Assembly: GCF_900115195.1 (NCBI RefSeq)
Contig: NZ_FOVO01000020.1
Location: 1 to 64,000 of the forward strand
DNA from: Xenorhabdus japonica
GTDB lineage: Bacteria; Pseudomonadota; Gammaproteobacteria; Enterobacterales; Enterobacteriaceae
Direction: 5' to 3'
Length of the DNA stretch: 64,000 nt
In this document: positions 58,448-64,000 of the stretch, one piece after another
Position numbering within the stretch: the first letter of the stretch is position 1
Layout of the letters: every line of letters begins with the position of its first letter
Translations under genes and position numbers: made by a program
The notes under the pieces: model-generated
Seen by the model: the letters and a program-made list of their open reading frames with translations, nothing else
Told to the model about the DNA's origin: nothing
Database searches by the model: none

Positions 58448-59212
58448 ATGAAATCATTGTTTAAAACAACTCTGCTGGCAACGACTCTGGCGGTGGCGTT
58501 TAATGTACCTCAAGCCTTGGCTGCTAACACTGAAACTCAAAGTGAGCTAAAACTGAATAGTGCTTTTAAAACTATAGAACAGCAAAATGCTTATGCTTTG
58601 GGGGCTTCTTTAGGGGGCTATATGGTCAACGCCTTGAAAGAGCAGAAAGCGCTCGGTATCAATATGGAAAAAGCACAGTTGTTGGCTGGTGTTGAAGATG
58701 CTGTAAATAATAAAGCCAAATTGACTGATCAAGAAATTCGGGAAACTCTGTCAGCTTTAGAATCTAACATGAGAAGTGCAGCACAGGCCAAGGCAGAAAA
58801 AGAAGCGGGTGAAAATAGCGAAAAAGGTGCCAAGTATCGTAAAGAGTTTGCTAAGAAAGCTGGCGTGATTGAAACCAAAACAGGGCTTCTTTACAAAATT
58901 GAAAAAGAAGGTACTGGTAAAGCACCTAAAGAGGCTGATACTGTGGTTGTCAACTACAAAGGTGCTTTAATTGATGATAAAGTTTTCGACAGTTCTTATG
59001 ATCGTAAAGAGCCTCTGACCATTCGTTTGGATAGCGTTATCCCGGGCTGGAAAGAAGGCTTACAGCATGTGAAGAAAGGCGGAAAAATCACATTAGTTAT
59101 TCCACCTAATCTGGCTTATGGTCAGGCAAGCGTACCTAGCATCCCAGCTAACTCCACTTTAGTCTTTGATGTTGAATTATTGGATATTAAGCCTGCTGCT
59201 AAGGCAAAATAA
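58448..59212 (+). CDS. fkpA: Periplasmic FKBP-type prolyl isomerase and chaperone FkpA
   Basis: A 254-residue protein (E. coli 270). The signal peptide 'MKSLFKTTLLATTLAVAFNV' ends with 'PQALAAN', the N-terminal helical dimerisation part covers about residues 40-130, and the FKBP domain holds 'TVVVNYKGALIDDKVFDSSY', 'SVIPGWKEGLQHVKKGGKIT' and 'IPPNLAYGQASVPSIPANST'. ATG 58448 follows 'ggagaatagg'. In E. coli fkpA is in the sigma-E regulon. Confidence 0.95.
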   Translation: MKSLFKTTLLATTLAVAFNVPQALAANTETQSELKLNSAFKTIEQQNAYALGASLGGYMVNALKEQKALGINMEKAQLLAGVEDAVNNKAKLTDQEIRETLSALESNMRSAAQAKAEKEAGENSEKGAKYRKEFAKKAGVIETKTGLLYKIEKEGTGKAPKEADTVVVNYKGALIDDKVFDSSYDRKEPLTIRLDSVIPGWKEGLQHVKKGGKITLVIPPNLAYGQASVPSIPANSTLVFDVELLDIKPAAKAK

Positions 59213-59239
59213 ATTCTGTAATAATTAAAAGAAATATTG

Positions 59240-59266
59240 GCAGGGGCTTAATGCTCCTGCTTTATT
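59240..59266 (+). terminator. Terminator after fkpA
   Basis: gcaggggc (59240-59247) pairs with gctcctgc (59253-59260), with one G-T pair, and is followed by tttatt. Confidence 0.75.
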
Positions 59267-59378
59267 ATGTGTTTCTTTTGCTGAGTTAGAATCTGAGTTG
59301 CAGTAATCTGATTTTATAATAAATATTGCCCTGAATTTTTGATGAGGCAAAGTCTGAATTTGAAGGATGGTGTATTAC

Positions 59379-60116
59379 ATGTCTACCCCGATATTAACTG
59401 GTGATAATATATCTAGTGATAACAGTGATATTGATTTAATGGAAAACCAACCATTTAATGAAACTGATCATGAAATTCTGAAATCTTACGAAGCTGCTGT
59501 TGATGGCCTGGCTATGTTGATTGGTGGGCATTGTGAAATAGTTCTTCATTCACTGGAAGATCTTAAATGTTCAGCCGTCAGAATAGCTAATGGAGAGCAT
59601 ACAGGTCGTAAGATTGGTTCTCCGATTACTGATCTGGCGTTGCGAATGCTGCATGATATTACGGATGAAGACAGTAGCGTTTCTAAAGCGTATTTCACGC
59701 GGGCAAAAAGTGGCTCGTTGATGAAATCTATCACAATTGCTATTCGCAATCGCCAGCGTCGAGTCATTGGGCTTTTGTGTATCAATATGAACCTTGATGT
59801 GCCTTTCTCCGAAATTATTCAGACCTTTATCCCAGAAAAAACCCATGAAGTTGCTTCAAACGTCAATTTTGCTTCTTCCGTGGATGATTTGGTGGCACAA
59901 ACGCTGGAATTCACTATTGAAGAAGTGAATGCTGATCGCAATGTTTCCAATAATGCGAAAAACAGACAGGTGGTACTGAATCTTTATGAAAAAGGTATTT
60001 TTGATATTAAAGATGCCATTAATCAGGTCGCTGATCGTTTGAATATCTCCAAACATACGGTATATCTCTACATTCGTCAGTTTAAAAATGGTGAATGTAC
60101 TAGCCCGGAGAAGTAA
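59379..60116 (+). CDS. yheO: YheO-like PAS/HTH transcriptional regulator
   Basis: A 244-residue YheO/DauR-type protein. The YheO (PAS-like) domain covers residues about 30-145 ('[19 protein letters not shown]', '[20 protein letters not shown]') and the C-terminal HTH reads '[20 protein letters not shown]'. ATG 59379 is chosen (gaagga 59362-59367 upstream); the first twelve codons are not conserved. Its stop overlaps the tusD start, which suggests an operon with tusDCB, as in E. coli. Confidence 0.92.
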   Translation: MSTPILTGDNISSDNSDIDLMENQPFNETDHEILKSYEAAVDGLAMLIGGHCEIVLHSLEDLKCSAVRIANGEHTGRKIGSPITDLALRMLHDITDEDSSVSKAYFTRAKSGSLMKSITIAIRNRQRRVIGLLCINMNLDVPFSEIIQTFIPEKTHEVASNVNFASSVDDLVAQTLEFTIEEVNADRNVSNNAKNRQVVLNLYEKGIFDIKDAINQVADRLNISKHTVYLYIRQFKNGECTSPEK

Positions 60117-60511
60117 TGTCGTCACTGTCTTATTGTCTGCTGGTCACTGGGCCAGCTTACGGCACTCAACAAGCCAGCAGTGCCTACCAATTTGCTCAGG
60201 CGTTAATCGCTTCAGGTCATAAACTGCATAGCGTGTTTTTTTATCGCGAAGGTGTCCAAAACGGTAATCAACTGGTCGCTCCTGCCAATGATGAGTTTGA
60301 TTTAGTCAGAGCCTGGCAGGCACTGGCAGTCCAACATCAGTGTAATCTATTTATCTGTGTCGCGGCGGCATTGCGGCGCGGTATCGTAGATGAACAGCAA
60401 GCCCGCGAATTGAATCTGCCTGCCGCTAATCTGGCTGAAGGGTTTGAGCTTAGTGGGTTAGGAGCGTTGGCAGAAGCCATGATGTTGTGTGATCGTGTCA
60501 TGCAATTTTAG
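60116..60511 (+). CDS. tusD: Sulfurtransferase TusD
   Basis: A 131-residue DsrE-family subunit of the TusBCD complex, which relays sulfur from TusA to TusE for 2-thiouridine in tRNA wobble positions. The relay Cys lies in '[14 protein letters not shown]'. The N-terminal '[20 protein letters not shown]' matches the family. It overlaps the yheO stop. Confidence 0.95.
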   Translation: MSSLSYCLLVTGPAYGTQQASSAYQFAQALIASGHKLHSVFFYREGVQNGNQLVAPANDEFDLVRAWQALAVQHQCNLFICVAAALRRGIVDEQQARELNLPAANLAEGFELSGLGALAEAMMLCDRVMQF

Positions 60512-60547
60512 GGTCCTCCGTGGATGTCGATGAAATAGTAGGTATTG

Positions 60548-60907
60548 ATGAAAAAAATCGCCTTTGTTTTTACTGAAGCCCCTCATGGCTCTTCTGCCGG
60601 TAGGGAAGGGTTGGATGCACTGCTTGCGACGTCGGCATTGACTGAGCAGATTGGTGTATTTTTTATTTCTGATGGAGTATTCCAATTGCTGGCTAATCAG
60701 CAGCCGGACAAAGCCCTGAGCCGTGACTATATCTCAACCTTTAAGATCTTGCCTCTTTATGACATTGATAAATGTTATGTTTGCCTGGACGATCTGGTTA
60801 TTCGAGGAGGCAGTCCAGCAAGCAATTTTGTGCTGGAAGCTGAATTCCTTTCCGCTACAGCAATTCGAGAATTGCTGGCGGGATATGATTTTGTGTTGAA
60901 ATTTTAA
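60548..60907 (+). CDS. tusC: TusC, sulfur relay protein
   Basis: A 119-residue DsrF-family subunit of TusBCD, with '[20 protein letters not shown]', '[14 protein letters not shown]' and '[13 protein letters not shown]' as landmarks. ATG 60548 matches the family; the TTG immediately before is in frame. It lies 36 bases after tusD. Confidence 0.95.
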   Translation: MKKIAFVFTEAPHGSSAGREGLDALLATSALTEQIGVFFISDGVFQLLANQQPDKALSRDYISTFKILPLYDIDKCYVCLDDLVIRGGSPASNFVLEAEFLSATAIRELLAGYDFVLKF

Positions 60908-60926
60908 TCTATTTCAGGCGGATAAC

Positions 60927-61214
60927 ATGTTATATACTGTCAGTCGCTCACCTTACCATGATGACTTCAATGCAATGCTTGGCCTTGTATCGGATACAGA
61001 TGATGTTCTATTGACTCAGAATGGTGTATTACTGGGCATCAATGATAATCGCTATTTGACTGAGTTGGCCCGTACAGGGGCAGGCATTTATGTTTTGAAG
61101 GAAGACCTAGAGGCACGAGGACTGTCTGAACAGGTTTCAGACCGTGTAATGGTGATTGATTACAACGGCTTTGTTAGCTTAACGGTAAAACATCAGCAAA
61201 ATTTTGCCTGGTAG
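60927..61214 (+). CDS. tusB: TusB, sulfur relay protein
   Basis: A 95-residue DsrH-family subunit, the E. coli length, collinear with TusB ('MLYTVSRSPYHDDFNAMLGL'; 'DDVLLTQNGVLLGINDN'). It precedes the str operon. Confidence 0.95.
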   Translation: MLYTVSRSPYHDDFNAMLGLVSDTDDVLLTQNGVLLGINDNRYLTELARTGAGIYVLKEDLEARGLSEQVSDRVMVIDYNGFVSLTVKHQQNFAW

Positions 61215-61279
61215 ATTAACGGGTAAATCTGAATTGTGCTTTTCCGCCATTTTACCAGCATAGAAAAACTGTATATTTC

Positions 61280-61308
61280 TTGACACCTCGTCAAGTCAGC
61301 AATAAAAT
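61280..61308 (+). promoter_or_regulatory. str operon promoter
   Basis: A perfect -35 ttgaca (61280-61285) and a -10 taaaat (61303-61308) are separated by 17 bases, about 85 bases before rpsL. The bases after the -10 are G+C-rich (ccgcgtcc), a discriminator typical of stringently controlled ribosomal promoters. Confidence 0.85.
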
Positions 61309-61336
61309 TCCGCGTCCTCTCGTTTTGTCATTATGA

Positions 61337-61768
<432 letters not shown>

Positions 61769-61845
61769 TGGTTCTCCGTTAAGTAAGGCCAAACATTTTT
61801 CACTTTAATGTCAAAATAAACTCGTAGAGTTTTGGACAACCCTGA

Positions 61846-62337
<492 letters not shown>

Positions 62338-62430
62338 TCCCTTTGTTGGTGAACCATCGGCAGTGAATATGTTCTGGGTAGCTACTTGGCTACCCGTTCT
62401 CTAAATTGAACGCCCACGAGAGAGGAAAAA

Positions 62431-64000
62431 ATGGCTCGTAAAACACCCATAGAGCGCTACCGTAATATCGGTATCAGTGCCCACATCGACGCCGGTAAGA
62501 CCACGACAACTGAACGTATTCTGTTTTACACAGGCGTGAACCATAAAATCGGTGAAACTCACGAAGGTTCAGCAACTATGGACTGGATGGAGCAGGAACA
62601 GGAGCGTGGTATTACCATCACGTCTGCTGCGACGACTGCATTCTGGTCTGGTATGGCTAAACAGTATGAACCACACCGTATCAACATTATCGACACCCCG
62701 GGACACGTTGACTTCACTATCGAAGTAGAACGTTCCATGCGTGTTCTTGATGGAGCAGTAATGGTTTACTGTGCGGTTGGTGGTGTTCAGCCTCAGTCTG
62801 AGACCGTATGGCGTCAGGCTAACAAATATAATGTTCCACGTATCGCGTTCGTTAACAAAATGGACCGTATGGGTGCGAACTTCCTGCGCGTTGTTGAGCA
62901 GATCAAAACTCGTCTGGCTGCTAACCCAGTTCCACTTCAACTGGCGATCGGTGCTGAAGATACCTTCACTGGTATTGTTGACTTGTTGAAGATGAAAGCA
63001 ATCAACTGGAACGAGGCTGATCAGGGAACTACCTTCACTTATGAAGATATCCCAGCAGACATGGTTGAACTGGCTCAAGAATGGCATCAGAACCTGATTG
63101 AATCCGCAGCAGAAGCATCAGAAGACCTGATGGACAAATATCTGGGCGGTGAAGAGCTGACTGAAGAAGAAATTAAGGCAGCTCTGCGTAAGCGTGTTCT
63201 GGCTAACGAAATTATTCTGGTTACCTGTGGTTCTGCATTTAAGAACAAAGGTGTTCAGGCAATGCTGGATGCAGTTGTTGAATATCTGCCAGCACCAACA
63301 GACGTTGAGTCTATCAAAGGTGTTTTGCCAGACGGTAAAGATACTCCAGCAGAACGTCACTCTAGCGATGATGAGCCATTCTCTGCACTGGCGTTCAAAA
63401 TTGCTACTGACCCATTCGTGGGTAACCTGACGTTCTTCCGTGTTTATTCTGGTGTTGTTAACTCTGGTGACACCGTACTGAACCCGATAAAAGAAAAAAG
63501 AGAACGTTTTGGTCGTATCGTACAGATGCACGCCAATAAACGTGAAGAAATCAAAGAAGTCCGCGCAGGCGACATCGCTGCTGCGATCGGTCTGAAAGAT
63601 GTAACTACAGGTGATACTCTCTGTGACATGGGCTCTCCAATCATTCTGGAGCGTATGGAATTCCCAGAGCCAGTTATCTCTGTTGCTATCGAGCCAAAAA
63701 CTAAAGCTGACCAAGAAAAAATGGGTATCGCTTTAGGTCGTTTGGCTCAAGAAGACCCATCATTCCGCGTAAGCAGTGATGAAGAGTCTGGTCAAACTAT
63801 CATTGCAGGTATGGGTGAGCTGCACCTCGATGTACTGGTTGACCGTATGCGTCGTGAATTCAACGTTGAAGCGAACGTAGGTAAACCTCAGGTTGCTTAT
63901 CGTGAAACTATCCGTGCTTCTGTTGAGCAGGAAGGTAAACACGCTAAACAATCTGGTGGTCGCGGTCAGTTCGGTCACGTTTGGTTACGCATTGAGCCTC
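62431..64000 (+). CDS. fusA: Elongation factor G (runs off window)
   Basis: The first 523 codons of EF-G, the translocation GTPase. ATG 62431 follows 'gagaggaaaaa'. G1 is '[17 protein letters not shown]', switch II/G3 '[20 protein letters not shown]' and G4 '[12 protein letters not shown]'. Domain II begins near residue 300 and domain III ('[17 protein letters not shown]') is reached before the end of the window. No frame damage was seen. Third gene of the str operon; tuf is expected downstream. Confidence 0.97.
   Translation, partial: MARKTPIERYRNIGISAHIDAGKTTTTERILFYTGVNHKIGETHEGSATMDWMEQEQERGITITSAATTAFWSGMAKQYEPHRINIIDTPGHVDFTIEVERSMRVLDGAVMVYCAVGGVQPQSETVWRQANKYNVPRIAFVNKMDRMGANFLRVVEQIKTRLAANPVPLQLAIGAEDTFTGIVDLLKMKAINWNEADQGTTFTYEDIPADMVELAQEWHQNLIESAAEASEDLMDKYLGGEELTEEEIKAALRKRVLANEIILVTCGSAFKNKGVQAMLDAVVEYLPAPTDVESIKGVLPDGKDTPAERHSSDDEPFSALAFKIATDPFVGNLTFFRVYSGVVNSGDTVLNPIKEKRERFGRIVQMHANKREEIKEVRAGDIAAAIGLKDVTTGDTLCDMGSPIILERMEFPEPVISVAIEPKTKADQEKMGIALGRLAQEDPSFRVSSDEESGQTIIAGMGELHLDVLVDRMRREFNVEANVGKPQVAYRETIRASVEQEGKHAKQSGGRGQFGHVWLRIEP

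Noticed and set aside
62569-63978. Long minus-strand open frames across fusA
   Set aside because: They are antisense shadows caused by the biased codon use of a highly expressed gene.

Overview
The window is a chromosomal segment of an insect-pathogenic enterobacterium of the Xenorhabdus/Photorhabdus type (Morganellaceae). Housekeeping blocks have enterobacterial gene order and close E. coli-like sequences: rlmJ-gor, mobB-mobA-yihD-srkA-dsbA-polA-spf-engB, ppiA-pabA-argD-crp-prkB-yheU-yheT, and yheS-yheV-slyD/slyX-fkpA-yheO-tusDCB-rpsL-rpsG-fusA. The strain-specific DNA between them is AT-rich and full of broken insertion sequences, and it carries a Cry-like toxin, a carbapenem operon, a cycloserine-type operon and an invasin. 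The genus cannot be settled from the sequence alone.

Layout. 0-1 kb: IS110 and IS630 remnants. 1.2-2.4 kb: a compact Cry-like protein with a pore-forming helical domain and a C-terminal beta domain. 3-5.4 kb: rlmJ and gor. 5.5-14.5 kb: an island bounded by two damaged copies of an IS91-family element in the same orientation. It holds carABCDEFGH, for synthesis of a carbapenem and self-protection; carH is interrupted by a frameshift at an A AAA AAG heptamer. A Tn402/Tn5053-type terminus with the start of tniA follows, cut by the second IS91 copy exactly at CTTG. 14.7-19.9 kb: a decayed lsr (AI-2) locus. lsrK, lsrR, lsrF and lsrG are intact, the importer genes lsrACDB are deleted or truncated. 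20-28.9 kb: a truncated methyltransferase, a truncated PLP decarboxylase and the mob-to-engB block, including the Spot 42 RNA gene.

29.9-36.9 kb: a seven-gene co-directional operon whose parts match the D-cycloserine pathway: MFS exporter, DcsA-like heme N-hydroxylase, DcsB-like arginase, DcsD-like O-ureidoserine synthase, DcsE-like O-acetyltransferase and DcsG-like ATP-grasp. No DcsC-like racemase and no D-Ala-D-Ala ligase are present, and an SDR oxidoreductase is added. It may therefore make L-cycloserine or a modified cycloserine. This is the most exciting item in the window.

37.4-64 kb: core genes interrupted by an accessory block (43.7-54.4 kb) with a LysE-type exporter, murQP for N-acetylmuramate use, a large invasin/intimin-like adhesin, a LysR regulator and an orphan immunity-like gene behind a toxin-tip-like remnant. 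kefB survives only as its last 48 codons. The window ends inside fusA. No tRNA gene, rRNA gene or CRISPR array was seen.
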